From the NCBI GenBank assembly GCA_032622095.1, contig CP136068.1, positions 132,191,989 to 132,255,988 of the forward strand: 64,000 nucleotides of DNA. Reading direction: 5' to 3'. Position 1 is the first letter of the stretch. The number at the start of each line of letters is the position of its first letter. This document shows, piece after piece, positions 10,758 through 21,884 of this stretch. The position numbers and the translations under genes are program-made. This stretch comes from Siphonodentalium dalli (lineage: Eukaryota > Mollusca > Scaphopoda > Gadilida > Siphonodentaliidae). The notes under the pieces were generated by a model. That model did no database searches. It was not told the origin of the DNA and saw nothing but the letters and a program-made list of their open reading frames with translations.

Positions 10758-12344
10758 CACTATACGCACCTGCAATTCGAACTAGCCAGGGTTCCTCGTC
10801 CGGTAAAACGTAGCCAGGGTATGCAACTCAGGAATGTCATATGAATCGAAGATCGACATGCGTAACGGAATTATTATACGCAATGATACGATGTTACTCA
10901 GATATATCTGGAATCAATATGTATACACTCCGAACTAAAAAGCGCGTCGTCTCATTTTGTGACCTGAAACGAAATGGAAAAAGTGACCTGCAGGATATAA
11001 TTTTCGCGCTGAAACGCTTGACTTAAGCTGATAATAATCTAGCATCTAGGATATTCGGAGCGGTTTCTTATAACACTATCCTTATCTGCAATGTGAATAC
11101 ATGAGAAAGGTAACACCATTATGCGCCGTGTAGGACAACTGTGGAGGTGAGATTGCGATTTACCTGGCTCAATTGATATGTTTTGACATTTGTCGTTTAC
11201 GAGAAGTATATATTTTATCATAAAATCTAATTTTACATACCCGTTGGCTTTGTCCCATTTGTTACAAACGACACACGCCATGTGTGCGCATGTGATACCC
11301 AGAGGATATTACATTGTACTTGGTTGGTTTGATATTAAGCCCGATATTAGCCCGAGATAACCTCATATCAGCATGGGACTGAAGGCCGAGGGCTCATGTC
11401 ACAAGTATTAACCTATTTATTTATTAGATCGCCTCTTAATATAACTGACATCTCTTTCAAATGAGTGACGTCACAAACATCAATATCGACACATTATTTA
11501 GAAGTAAAGTGGAATTTCGGCATGTCGTAAAACCATATTACTCGATTTGTTATGTCGTAAAAAGATATTAAGGGTTGGTGATGTCGTAGAATGGTATTAC
11601 TCGGTTTAAGGGCAAATTGAAGCGATATTCACATAGTTCGATATGTCATTTCGGCCAATTTGGCCGGTTACTTCATGTGACTTTTTCATCTGACGTGTGT
11701 GTCGGAATAATGATATGGAGGATTTATGTAAATGTTAGCCCAAACTACATTTCCAAGTAACGATGGTTTTGTTGTTTATTTTGAGGAATAATACCGCGTC
11801 AGATGAATTCAGCCCAAATATGTTAACAGTTGTCGTGTAAAACATTCGGCAGTAAGTTAGCGTTATTTAGTATTTGTGGGTGTCCTTTAACATGGGGGAA
11901 ATAGACTACTGCGCTTGAACGAGCATGTGAATTGTCGTTTTTAATGTATAGCAACTTTATAATCAATAACAGAGGCATTCTCTGTCAAATAAGGTCGCTC
12001 TATTTACGATACCAATTGGGGAACTTTGTAAATTAAATTACGCGTAAACTTAACCTGCTGCAAATAGAAAAGGTGTCTGAATCGGCGTACTCGCCCCATG
12101 GCTAACTCGCCCCAATCGGGCGTGCCAACTCGGAATAAAAGGCCAACTCGGAATAAAAGATGCATACGGGGTGTTATATGGCGTTTGGTCCGTTGTTTCT
12201 CAATGAATATTATTGAAATTTGGTGTATATGTCCGGGCTGGGACATGGAATACAACAACGTTTGAATTGTTTTTAAATTTACAAATTTGTTGATTTTATT
12301 CATTTAGTTTTCGTTCTGAAACAGACTATAAAGTGTATATAATA
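10758..12344. other. Intergenic DNA with a short local repeat
   Basis: No gene was recognised. ATGTCGTAAAA/ATGTCGTAGAA followed by a TATTA phrase occurs three times at about 11520-11605. Around 12090-12160, GCCAACTCGGAATAAAAG occurs twice in tandem. Confidence 0.45.
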
Positions 12345-12645
12345 TAATAACGAACACGAGACATACATAATTTATAAACTGTTAACAAAAGATATCAAAT
12401 TCAATACATGACAAAGATGACTCAGTGGAGTTTATAAAGTGAACATAAAAACATTGAGGTAAGAATCTTTTTAAGGAATGCAACTTTATTTAATGATAAT
12501 AAACACATAAATTAAAATAACAAACATGAGACATACATGATTTATAAACTGTTAACAAAAGATATCAAACTCAATACATGACAAAGATGACTCAGTGAAG
12601 TTTATAAAGTGAACATAAAAATATTAAGGTAAAAATCTTTTTAAG
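12345..12645. repeat. Two-copy tandem duplication, period about 176 bp
   Basis: The block ACATAATTTATAAACTGTTAACAAAAG through GACTCAGTG and AAAGTGAACATAAAA occurs at about 12360-12475 and again at about 12534-12648, with few differences. It lies just downstream (in the minus reading direction) of the CUB-like exon remnants. Confidence 0.8.
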
Positions 12646-12649
12646 CATT

Positions 12650-12905
12650 ACTAAACCGCTTAGCACAGTCCACTTCACTCATCCGATCATCACTAAACTT
12701 CATATTTATCTTGATATTGATCTATCAGATGAGAGCTATCAAATATTTTTTTAATTTTATAGGAAAAAATGGTCGCCAGCGGCCATATTGCATTTACGTT
12801 ATATGTTATCGCGTCATGTCGATATCTAGTATTACTTAGAAATTTCACCTTCCCAGATTCATAATTGCTCCATTGACTGTAACAGATGGAATTATTCCCC
12901 TCTTC
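12650..12905 (-). pseudogene. CUB-like exon remnant D
   Basis: On the minus strand, a splice-acceptor-like CATCTGTTACAG lies at about 12882-12893. After it one frame reads ESGKVKFLSNTRY, then IFDSSHL, and a shifted frame reads SDDRMSEVDCAKRF. These line up with exon A (GKLKYLGNTGYP, AFDSSHL, CGDYQMRDM). A stop and a frameshift separate the parts. The equivalents of the disulphide cysteines are missing in the first part. It is a decayed paralogue of exon A. Confidence 0.4.
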
Positions 12906-13389
12906 GGATAGAGTGTCACTGAAACTTTATTTTGTCAGACTGTCTGTATAGTCACTGATTATATATGGCAATAATCTGTAAGAAGATGTAGCACTATTTT
13001 ATTTTATATTTACATGCAGTGCTGTTTTTATACAACAATTCTAATCCCCCCTAGATCATCATGTGATCGACCATACATCGCGCGAGGACCTGGTTGAATT
13101 AAGGGGGGTTTTATGGATAACTTCTGTCCTCAAGCTAGATTATACTTATGACATTCAATGGCATGTTTCTAACGTGGAGGGTTAGATATGCTTGAGACAC
13201 CACCACTCTTCAATTCACACCAAGTTATCAGCTGTCATATTCGGATATTAGAACCCATAGCCATGATATATGGTTTATTTTGTGTATACTAGTAATATTG
13301 TTATTTTCAGTACCTTTATATACCAGTACTGTGTATAACAATGCATATACATTAATCCATGTATACATGTATATTGATTCAACGGATTC

Positions 13390-13600
13390 AGTGGTTTTGT
13401 CCATCAGTCTATCAAATTTGCGGGGAAAACATGGCCACAAGCAGTACACCCTGTTAAATTTCGAATTTGAATCAATTGGCGCACCCTGCAGCCAGCTTTT
13501 ATTGGCGAACTTTTTCTCATGTGGATAGTTTGGGTCACCGCTAGATGTGAGCCATGTTTTGTTCTCAAGCTGTCCTTGTGAAGACATCACTGCCAGCGGT
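13390..13600 (-). pseudogene. CUB-like exon remnant C
   Basis: The minus-strand frame holds SSGDPNYPHEK, a tryptophan and an AP, then CLWPCFPRKFDRL. NYP followed by W and AP is the usual start of a CUB domain, and CFPRKF matches CFPKKF in exon A. After about residue 70 the frame runs into AT-rich sequence. There is no clear splice acceptor. It may be a truncated exon or a second half-domain. Confidence 0.4.
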
Positions 13601-13618
13601 GATCTTGAATTTTACTAT

Positions 13619-13750
13619 TTTTATGGCTAAATAATTTGGTAGATCCTACAGACGACACCCCTTGTCCGATCGTCACCAGATTCCACAATGATCTTCTGGA
13701 TAACCAGGGTGAGAGTAATCTAATTTTCCCGAATTTCGTTAAAAAACATT
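13619..13750 (-). pseudogene. CUB-like exon remnant B
   Basis: The minus frame gives CGN, a stop, then SGKLDYSHPGYPEDHCGIW. The S-x-PGYP motif after CG is the clearest CUB signature of the cluster. A stop lies inside the domain start, and the following CGDY-type strand appears only in another frame (SGDDRTRG). It is therefore broken. It lies about 30 bp from the donor end of exon A, too close to be a separate functional exon with a normal intron. Confidence 0.45.
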
Positions 13751-13777
13751 ACCACAGGCAGCAATTTGGTATCTTAC

Positions 13778-14019
13778 TGTTTTATCCTCTTTTGCGTGAC
13801 TGAATTGTTTAGCAACTGTACAGTCATATCCCTCATCTGATAGTCACCACACTTTATATTGATCTTCGGGCTGACAACTAGATGGGAGCTATCGAATGCT
13901 TTGAATTTTTTTGGAAAACATTGTCGCCAGCAGTCATCTTCTATTTTGTTTTTTATATACATGTATATCTCTTCATTTGGATAGCCAGTATTACCTAGGT
14001 ACTTCAACTTTCCGCATTC
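13778..14019 (-). pseudogene. CUB-like exon A, open reading frame with splice-like edges
   Basis: This 242-bp minus-strand segment starts right after ATGATGACAG, an acceptor-like end, and finishes before GTAAGAT, a good donor. It is open throughout and encodes ECGKLKYLGNTGYPNEE, then a central DDCW, CFPKKF, AFDSSHL, and CGDYQMRD. CG-x-L, GYPN, C-W and the D-Y-x-x-R-D strand are the expected order of a CUB domain, an extracellular protein-binding module of about 110 residues; here about 80 residues are present, so it is short. Three diverged paralogues lie downstream (B, C, D). Whether exon A is still used in a gene outside the window, or is the last open relic, cannot be decided here. No signal peptide or partner domain is visible. 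Confidence 0.45.
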
Positions 14020-14194
14020 CTGTCATCATTTGAAATATAAAAATTTACCTGATACCATGCACCCTTCAAAATTTGTTTCGTCGTATCTATTTTAATGACC
14101 CGTATGGTAATATTGATACAGATATATTTGTCAAACATTTCTTTGTACAATATACAGGTATTTAGTTTGTAACTAAATCTAGAAATATATAATA

Positions 14195-14850
14195 GTAGCT
14201 GGTGGACCCTACTTCGTCCGGGATGTTCCCCTCTGATTTTCGGAGAATTGCGCGATTTAACCTTGAATTGACCATTTTAAAGGTGAACGTCATGTCGGGT
14301 CACGATTTGACCCGTCCAAAACACTCCCCGGACAAAAGTCACGACAAAAGTACCCGTCGAAATCCGCCCGGCTTTACCCGATTTGACCTTGAATTGACAA
14401 TTTTGAATGTCAAGATCAGGTCAGGGTCATAATTTGACCCACCCGAAACACTCATGGGACAAAAGTAACAGTAGGTATTATATTTCGTTGAAATACTTCG
14501 TTTTACCAGATTTGACCTTGAATTGATCTTTTTGAGTGTCAAAGTCAGGTCGGGATCAAGATTTGACCCGTCCAAATAGTCCAGAAACATGCCTACATCA
14601 GCACGTTCGAGAACATGGTCCCACGTGAAATTGGACCCGTCCATATTGCTCCCGGGGTCGAAGTAGTCCTACACACAAATTTTTAGTCGGATCGGTCAAG
14701 GTCCAGAAACATGCCTATGAGCGAGGTCAAGTTGACACGTTAAATACCAAATCCGAGTCGGATCAGTCGAGCAGCGTTAGAGTCTATAACAAATACACAC
14801 ATGCATTCATGCATACACACATACATACAGACAGGTGTTCCAAATGTATA
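14195..14850 (+). repeat. Dispersed repeat with internal tandem units, copy 2
   Basis: Longer relative of 520-765. About 135-bp internal units repeat three times, each with TTTGACCTTGAATTGA and GATTTGACCCGTCC (about 14257, 14380, 14507). It ends in GAGTCTATAAC and an ACATACATACAGACAG tail. A 3' simple-sequence tail suggests retroposition; no frame was recognised. Confidence 0.65.
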
Positions 14851-15367
14851 ATCGATAGCTACAACAATTCTATGGTAGATAGTTCACGGCCGACCTGATG
14901 CATGCATCTTAGTTTTCTTGTATCTAATTAATAGAGACAGGTTCCGCGCTGCGCGAAAGTTACCTTTGCCAAATGAAAATATGTTTTGCCAATTATTTTG
15001 GATACAAATGCTATCCCTTTCTGCAACATTGGGTCTTATATTTCGACAATCGCTGTTTAAACGACTTTTGATATGGATCGGAAAACAGTTAATTATAACT
15101 AATTTTCGCCTCTATATTGTGGTTTATACCTATACAAATCAGTCACCGAACAGTACAATATGGAATTGTTGCTTCACAAGAAGGGCACGTCAAAACAAAG
15201 AGGTTTCGCTATCTAAACGCCAACATCATTCATACTAGTAATCCACCCAACCGTCGATATTAATGCTATATATCTCGATAGAGGTGTTCCCTTTCCTAAC
15301 CTTACACCACACCACAAATACAAGTATTTCAAGTGTGTAACATGGATGGTATTGGTTGATCATTATA
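14851..15367. other. AT-rich sequence, nothing recognised
   Basis: The 106-codon open frame at 14918-15238 has no motif and ordinary AT-rich composition; it is treated as chance. Confidence 0.4.
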
Positions 15368-15592
15368 TGTTTCTAAAAGGACGCAAATAACCATCTTGAT
15401 TATAGTCGATTTTCAACAATAATACAACCATGCAGTATTAAATATATTTCGCACTGATGGTTCCGCGAAAAATTACTAATTAAACAATATAACGGTACTT
15501 TTTGTTAACAGCGTCAGTTTGCCCTAACAGCATCATAGCAATTCCGCAGGGCCCAACCTCGTCATAGCACATTAGCAGGACCACTTGACCAG
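15368..15592. mobile_element. Right half of the AGCAGGACC TIR element
   Basis: Matches the right part of 27807-28315: ATCTTGATTATAGTCG, TTTTGTTAACAGC, AGTTTGCCCTAA and the end TAGCACATTAGCAGGACC. The left TIR is missing or eroded. Confidence 0.6.
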
Positions 15593-15783
15593 GGTGCGTT
15601 ACCATGCACAAGAAAATTAAAAATACCTCGAATTAACATCATTACTATTGAAAAGGCATCGCAACAATCAGCCCATATTATAAGTAAATCGTCGAAAACG
15701 ATCACGAAATATAATTGTAAACGATTTTTATTTCTTTCAATACGAGTGCCGCGCTGGTACAGCATTAAATATAATGTGCCAAT

Positions 15784-15907
15784 AGGGAGCCTCGAATATA
15801 TAAGAGAACGCACTGGCGTACGATGTCAATGTAAATATCGTTAGGCCAATGTATTCTCTTATATATGCGAGGCGCCCTATGGCATATATGTAAGCGAATG
15901 CATTGAC
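15784..15907. repeat. Hairpin-module pair, diverged
   Basis: A half-module (TATATAAGAGAACGCACTGGC) at about 15797-15817 faces a full module at 15844-15906 with centre GGCGCCCTATGGC. The order resembles 4165-4350 rather than the piggyBac-type MITEs, and no CCCTTTACCC termini flank it. Confidence 0.65.
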
Positions 15908-16760
15908 ACAGGTTTTTTGCTAAGCCGGAAAAATGGGCCCATGAGTCCCATCTGATTATTTTACCTTTGTATGACCGACATATGTGAGTGAAGGGGGGGG
16001 GGGGTGCCCAAATGACACTTGAGTCCACGAAAGGAGGTACCATATCTTGCCCATCTGTAGCTGACATATAAGCTAATGATAGACAGAGCACCCTGCTGTA
16101 GGAATCAGGGAGCTAAATGTGTTCTAGAGTCGGGGAGCGAGTACACCTAAAGGTGAAGGTAACTGAAGAATGACCTTCACCTGACACATGCGACACGTTA
16201 TTAAAGGATGACATCGCGTTTATTTGATTTGTACATAATATCTAAATAATTTAAACTGGTGAATGAATGGGGGAACGGATTTTTGTGAGCGGGAAATGTA
16301 TTTAACTAGCTGTTGTAGATCTGGGTTTTTCCAGATCAAATTTGGCTGTGAGATAGCCCTGTCGTACACTTGGGGATTTATTTTAAAAAGTAAACACATG
16401 ACCTATGATTTTTCTTGCATGTTCGTGATCAACTGGTGTCAATCTAGCTGGGTAAACATCACTGGTATGGCCTGCAGGCTTCAATTCAGCGAATTTGGCC
16501 GAAACGTTAACACTGTCGCCTATGGGAAACCATTTAGTTCCGTGACTCCTGTACAGGCGGTTTCAGAATCAGTCAGAAAGTTTAAATAAAATAAACAAGA
16601 AGGCACATGTCCTTCGGTGTATTGGCATTTATATATAAGTTATACATTTCCCAAAATGTATTGGTGTTGACCCATCCATAACAGAACAAATATAGGTTAA
16701 TTTCGGGCAAGAAAAATATATATACTTATGCATGATATATAAAGCATAAACTAACATCTA
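15908..16760. other. Intergenic DNA, nothing recognised
   Basis: A G tract lies at about 15994-16004. A 108-codon frame at 16263-16589 has no motif and is treated as chance. GAAGGTAACTG and a facing GACCTTCACC form a small inverted repeat near 16150-16180. Confidence 0.4.
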
Positions 16761-17161
16761 TTAACCCTTTACCCAACAAACCGGCCAAAACCGGCCAAAT
16801 AAAGCTTCAACAGCCTAAAATATCTTCGGTCTGTCTCAATAGAACCATACAAATATGGATATCAATGGAACCGTCTCCTTGACCACATTGTGATAGTTAC
16901 AGTTATGCCCTGTGCCAATGCATTCTCTTATATATGCGAGTCGACCATAGGTCGCCTCGCATATATAAGAGAATGCATTGGCCTAAAAAAAAATCTTTTT
17001 TTAACACTTTTTACCATTTTTTCTTACATTCTTTAACAATTTTATAATTTTTAATGTGTTAAGCCAATGCATTCTCTTATATATGCGAGGCAATCTATGG
17101 TCGACTCGCATATATAAGAGAATGCATTGGCACAGGGCCGTTCTGTTGGGTAAAGGGTTAA
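16761..17161. mobile_element. piggyBac-type MITE with two hairpins, copy 1
   Basis: TTAA at 16761-16764 and 17158-17161 flank termini CCCTTTACCCAACA and its perfect complement. TTAA targets plus CCC termini are the diagnostic style of piggyBac. Inside are two 69-bp hairpins (16914-16982 and 17063-17131), each GCCAATGCATTCTCTTATAT facing its complement round a GACC-ATAGGTC centre, separated by a T-rich spacer with CTTACATTCTTTAACAATTT. No transposase is present. Short frames starting at the hairpin ATG merely read the palindrome. Confidence 0.9.
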
Positions 17162-17204
17162 CACATACAGATGGTGGATTTCGAAGGGCATCTTTATGGC
17201 ACAT

Positions 17205-17480
17205 ATTGTCGGTTCCTAGTAAAAGTACCCAGTATCTCAGCGTTTATCAAATCGAGATATAGTGAACCGAACGAACGAGACTATAGAATTCTTCGGCGCC
17301 CTCTTGGTTGCTCGTAAATGTACCCAGTATCTCAACGTTTATCAACAACAATATAGTGCATCGAACCAGCCTAGAATTATTCGGCGCCCTCTTGGTTGCT
17401 AGTAAATGTACCCAGTATCTCAACGTTTATAAACAAGATAAAGTGCATCGAACCAGCTTAGAATTCTTCGGTAACAAAAA
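17205..17480 (+). repeat. Three-copy tandem repeat, period about 85-95 bp
   Basis: The unit GTACCCAGTATCTCA, CGTTTATCAA, ATAGTGCATCGAACCAGC, TTCGGCGCCCTCTTGGTTGC recurs at about 17226, 17318 and 17407. Units 2 and 3 are nearly identical. Nothing links it to a gene. Confidence 0.8.
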
Positions 17481-18133
17481 GGTCCCAATGTTTGAATAAA
17501 GACGTTCCATAAATAATGGATTTTTGTTTCGACTTCGGCTTTAGACGTTTTGTGAACATAAAATCGATGTATAGAGTCGTTGACCTGCGCCAAGTGATAT
17601 ATATGGCGGGTTGAACTGAATCTTCATTATTTAGGCAGCAAATTCTGCGGACGCCAGGGGACAATTATCTGCATATGACATGCTTATGCTACCTTTAACC
17701 CTTTCTATACTGAATGGATTCTCCTATCAGTTATACAAGTATACATTGGAATAGTCCATCAATCATTATGAGGGGTGTCCAGAATAAAATAGCAGATGAC
17801 AGACATACGAAAAAAATATATTTGCCATGTTCACGAAAAAAATAAAACGTTTTAACACTTCCTCTTTTAAAAGTCGATATCATATTTCATATTGAAGGGT
17901 TCATGGATTCGATCTAATTATTGACGTACATATTGTATTTATTGTGCCAAATCGGACATGTCATCTTTAAGGCCTATAGTATTGCTTGTTTATTGCGATG
18001 TCATCTGGTCTGCTATAGTACAAGTACCCAGCACTCAGTACCAACAGCTAAATTCAATTCAATTTATTGTATAACTCAGAGTAATATAATTAATACAATT
18101 CAAATATTCTAAATTAATGCATGCTATATTACC
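17481..18133. other. Intergenic DNA with a piece shared with 20180-20345
   Basis: At 17500-17700 the phrases CCATAAATAATGGAT, TTATTTAGGC(A)GC and CCAGGGGA match 20190-20330, so both are copies of an unassigned dispersed repeat. The rest is AT-rich without recognised features. Confidence 0.45.
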
Positions 18134-18556
18134 TTAACCCTTTACCCAACAAACCGGCCAAAACGCCCAAATAAAGCTTCAACAGCCTAAAATATCTTCC
18201 GTCTGTCTCAATAACACCATACAAATATGGATATCATTGGAACCGGTTCATTGACCACATTGTGATGGTTACAGTTATGCCCTGTGCCAATGCATTCTCT
18301 TATATATGCGAGTCGACCATAGGTCGCCTCGCATATATAAGAGAATGCATTGGCCTAAAAACATTCTTTTTTTTACCATTTTTCTTACATTTTTTAACAA
18401 TTTTTATAATATTTTTCTACATTCTTTGACAATTTTATCATTTTTAATATGTGTTAAGCCAATGCATTCTCTTATATATGCGAGGCGACCATATGTCGCC
18501 TCGCATATATAAGAGAATGCATTGGTACAGGGACGTTCTGTTGGGTAAAGGGTTAA
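18134..18556. mobile_element. piggyBac-type MITE with two hairpins, copy 2
   Basis: TTAA at 18134-18137 and 18553-18556. Same termini and plan as 16761-17161, with hairpins at about 18287-18355 and 18457-18525. The spacer is expanded by an extra TTACATTCTTTGACAATTTTA unit. It sits only 1 kb from copy 1 in the same orientation. Confidence 0.9.
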
Positions 18557-18674
18557 TGCATGACATTGGTGTACATTTAGAAATATTGGTATAGAGTCCT
18601 TTGCCAATGTATGTGTGTATATACCAACTATATCAGCACGACAAAGATAGTCATTTCAATTTGTTTGTTAGTTT

Positions 18675-19176
18675 TTAAAGGCACGTGAGGCCTTAGTTGT
18701 CGAAAATATTCATATTTGTTCCAATCACCGTAAACATAAAAACATTAAAACGCATACAGTTTCGTTCATATATACCATGACCATCGCGTAAACAGCATGT
18801 TATCATAAAGATGTACCATATTTTACCTAAGCAAGAGCCTGATTGTGTTACAGAAGACAACACACTGCTACTGGCTAATCACACACAAATGACATAAACG
18901 CTCTTTATTCGTTCCATATCAGGAATTCACCCACAAAGAACGCTCTTTATGTTTACCATCATAATATAAACAAACACCAGAAAAGTTACTTTTTATGCTT
19001 TTGTTTACATAACAATGGTAAAAAATATTACAATAACATACTTTTTATGCGATATATCTTATTTGTATATGGACAAAGTCTGTCTACATTTTGTTATTCT
19101 TTCTGTTTGTGGCGGTTTTTGACGGGTGGAAATATTTTCACAGAATACCCACCGCCAAGGCCAACCGTACCTTTAA
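18675..19176. mobile_element. TTAA-flanked MITE, AGGCACG family, inverted full copy
   Basis: TTAA at 18675-18678 and 19173-19176. Reverse complement of 2050-2551 over nearly its whole length; the ends read AGGCACGTGAGG and CCGTACCT. A TTATCATAAAGA segment near 18800 and AAAGAGCG-type segments near 18900-18950 match the first copy. Confidence 0.85.
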
Positions 19177-19261
19177 AGCGGGGAGGGGTCAGGATAAAGA
19201 AACAAATACTAATGGGTGTGATGAATTATGAGCCTCAGGAGTTGGACGTTATATTTGGGCT

Positions 19262-19590
19262 TTTTTAATATACAAAGCGAGGTTTACCAGTGTTCGTTTA
19301 TTGCCACAATTAAACAATTCGGCTAATTTCAATATGTTTGGACTTCTTTAGTAATAGGGTTTCAGATATATAAATCTTAGTTCATTTAGGCATGGCCAGA
19401 CTAGTATAAAATCAAATTCACCCCCTAAATCATCTTTACATAAAGTACACACTCGTTCGTTGTCTGGGGTATCTGTCCATGAGCCAGTTTCGACTTGCAG
19501 TCGGTGGTTTCTGGTACTAAATCTTATAAGAGGGACCACAACTTTATTATTGTCTAAAACAACGTGTATCAAAAAAAGACACAAGTGCAT
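19262..19590 (-). pseudogene. LINE reverse-transcriptase 3' end, degenerate
   Basis: The minus frame carries RFSTRNHRLQVETGSW, then ERVCTLC, then EFDFIL-type sequence with WPC, and, after an in-frame stop, RSPNILKLAELFN and LALYIKK. This is the well-known C-terminal tail of CR1/L2/I-like endonuclease-reverse-transcriptase polyproteins (R-x-x-NHRLPVETGRW, a CxxC zinc motif, DEFHYLF-x-CP, PNILKF-x-ELM). Only the last 110 or so residues remain. The premature stop near 19348 shows it is dead. It abuts the TIR element at 19610-20117. Confidence 0.85.
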
Positions 19591-19609
19591 CGAACGAGCT
19601 AGATAATGC

Positions 19610-20117
19610 CATGGAACTCTACTATGGCTAACGCCCGTAGAGATCATATTCCACCAGTATAAAACCTGGGAACTTCTTGATCTTCTGATCCGTTCTGACA
19701 GGGAACTATATAACATTCAACATACAAGGCAGGGAATAAATTTCTTTGTTAATACTGATTCCTCAATAATCTACTTCACATTAGGGGTAGTCTCAGCTCG
19801 AGATTGCGTGCTTTTCTTTGACTTTTGTGAGCCAATATTACAATGAACATTGAAATAATTATCCAGGAGAACTTAAATAATTGTAAGCGACACAAAGCAA
19901 AATCGCTCACAATGTCACAGAAAAGCATGCAATTTCCAGTTTGGGCCTTCACTTACAGTGAATTACATTAGTAAGGAATAAATAATAACTAATCAATACA
20001 TTCCCCACGTTATTTTTTCGACTTTATAAGGTCCCCTGTCAAAACTTCAAACGGTTCCCGGGTTTTGTATTGGTGGAATATGATCTCTACGGGCTTTAGC
20101 CAAAGTAGAGATTCATG
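19610..20117. mobile_element. Long-TIR element (CTCTACTNTGGCTAANGCC)
   Basis: The left arm ACTCTACTATGGCTAACGCC, GTAGAGATCATATTCCACCA is mirrored at 20060-20110 by TGGTGGAATATGATCTCTAC, GGGCTTTAGCC. Pairing continues inward past GGGAAC and CTGACAGGG to about 19830 and 19890, so nearly the whole element is an imperfect palindrome. Relatives: 8635-9060 (eroded) and about 41010-41080 (ends only). No coding capacity. Confidence 0.65.
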
Positions 20118-20179
20118 ACACGCTCTATATGTATAACGAAAATTATATGTTATATGTCTACAAACGAGCACGATAGTCG

Positions 20180-20345
20180 GTTCGGTTCTGGTTCCATGAA
20201 TAATGGATGTCCTGTATAGTCTTCGTTGTAAGACGCCTGGTAGGTGCGATAGACACGTGGAATTTGATATAGGTCACATTTGGTTCAACTCAATTATTTA
20301 GGCGGCAATTCTGAATACGTCAGGGGAATACGACAGATGGCGTAG
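20180..20345 (+). repeat. Dispersed repeat shared with 17500-17700
   Basis: GGTTCCATGAATAATGGAT, ATTATTTAGGCGGCAA, TCAGGGGAATACGACAGATGG. The family is unassigned. Confidence 0.45.
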
Positions 20346-20514
20346 CGATGCTACGTGTACTTTAAAGGTAAACTATAACTTCCCATGTCGGAGTGAACCC
20401 AGACTATTAAAATAGTTGTAATCACCGTCATTCGTACGTGTTGGTATACTGGATAATTGTACTATAGCAGGCAAGAGGACACCACAATAAACACCCAACA
20501 ATATCACAAGTCTA

Positions 20515-20936
20515 TAAGGGTACGTTCACACGTTAGCAAGTTTGCACGGTATGTTTTGCAGGCATTTTTTCATAGAAAACCACATGGTGCCAGAATATGA
20601 AAGTAATTGTGCATGTAAAATCCATCTTTGCCAAAGCGAACGACATATGATATGTAAAATTTATGTAGCTCTAGTTGTAACGGCGCTACTGACATTTGCC
20701 TTCAAATAACTGTATGGTTGATTCTTGCGAGATAATTGCACGCTATTTACAGGCAAACTACGATAGCATCGCTACAGGTGGAAGTACAGATATTTTACTA
20801 CGCATGTAGTTAGTTTGGTATAGTTGCATTTTATATGCTTGTTTCCGTTCATATTCTGGCACCATATCGTTTTCAATACGACGAAATGCCTGCAAAACAT
20901 ACTGTGCAAACTTGCCAGCGTATGATCGTACCCTAA
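20515..20936. mobile_element. TAA-flanked TIR element (GGGTACGTTCA family), long copy
   Basis: TAA at 20515-20517 and 20934-20936. The arms GGGTACGTTCACACG, GCAAGTTTGCACGGTATG, GGTGCCAGAATATGAA pair over about 80 bp with the right end. It contains an internal segment, about 20610-20820, that also stands alone at 38520-38713. Compared with 3305-3598 it is 128 bp longer inside. Confidence 0.8.
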
Positions 20937-21884
20937 GGGTGTTACAATATTATTTATATTACCAATTCTGGTGAATTGTACGACACATCGTATAACAGAC
21001 TATTGAATAGTCGCCCGTTATTCCGTTTCCGATTCCAGAATTTCCATCGTTTCGAAGTTGTATTTTTTATGACTTCAATGCGTCTTTCTGTGACATATAA
21101 TACTCGTAGACATGTAGTTCAGGTATTTATCGACCTCTTTCGATACCGGGAACAATTCAAAAGCGAATATTATTACAGTTTATTAGGTGTAGTTTGGAGC
21201 GCAAACCGACATGTGGCTTTAAGTATACCACAACTCCCACAGTGAGCTGAGGCTAGGAGTGTAGATGGCGCTTTAAATATTTCCATCCGATTCGACACCT
21301 TAAATTACAATTAGTGCGTTTCTATACCAGGAAATGATTAGATCCTATTTCCACGGGCCCATTAATATGAGGTGTTGGTGGTCATATATCCACTTTCAAA
21401 AGAAGACGTATAATTACACGTTTTGAATTTTTGTCAGCCGAGGACAAATTTCAATGCTCATATCAAATAAAGAACGTCTATGCTTTCTGTTCCCAACAGT
21501 GGTATACATACAACGATTGTTAGCGATTGTAATCATTTGTACTTGTTTTCAAGGCAATACTTATGAATTTGTTGGAGATTTTTGCGATGCGTGTGCCGTA
21601 CGAATGGTGTTAATATAAGAATACTCGGCTTGAAGGGTCAACTTTTTCATTTTTATTTTGTAAACAGAATATTGGTAAAGATACTTGGTTCCAAATCTCA
21701 TCGCATATCTTTAAATGTATAGTATAGGAGTCCAATAGTTACTGTGAATTGCATATATGTGCATAATTTCAATGTATTCTGATAGAGATCACGACAGGGG
21801 ATGTTATCGGCGAAAAAGTAACTGAGAAAACCTACATGCAATACAGAAGTAACTGACGATTGTGTTTCATTAAAGTGATTAAAC
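20937..21884. other. AT-rich sequence, nothing recognised
   Basis: The 89-codon frame at 20976-21245 shows no motif or conservation that I can recognise. No element edges were found. Confidence 0.4.

Noticed and set aside
16914-17262. Recurring peptide with MHSLIYAR or QCILLYMRG at many places
   Set aside because: It is the translation of the 69-bp hairpin in MITEs, read in either direction; recurrence comes from the palindrome.
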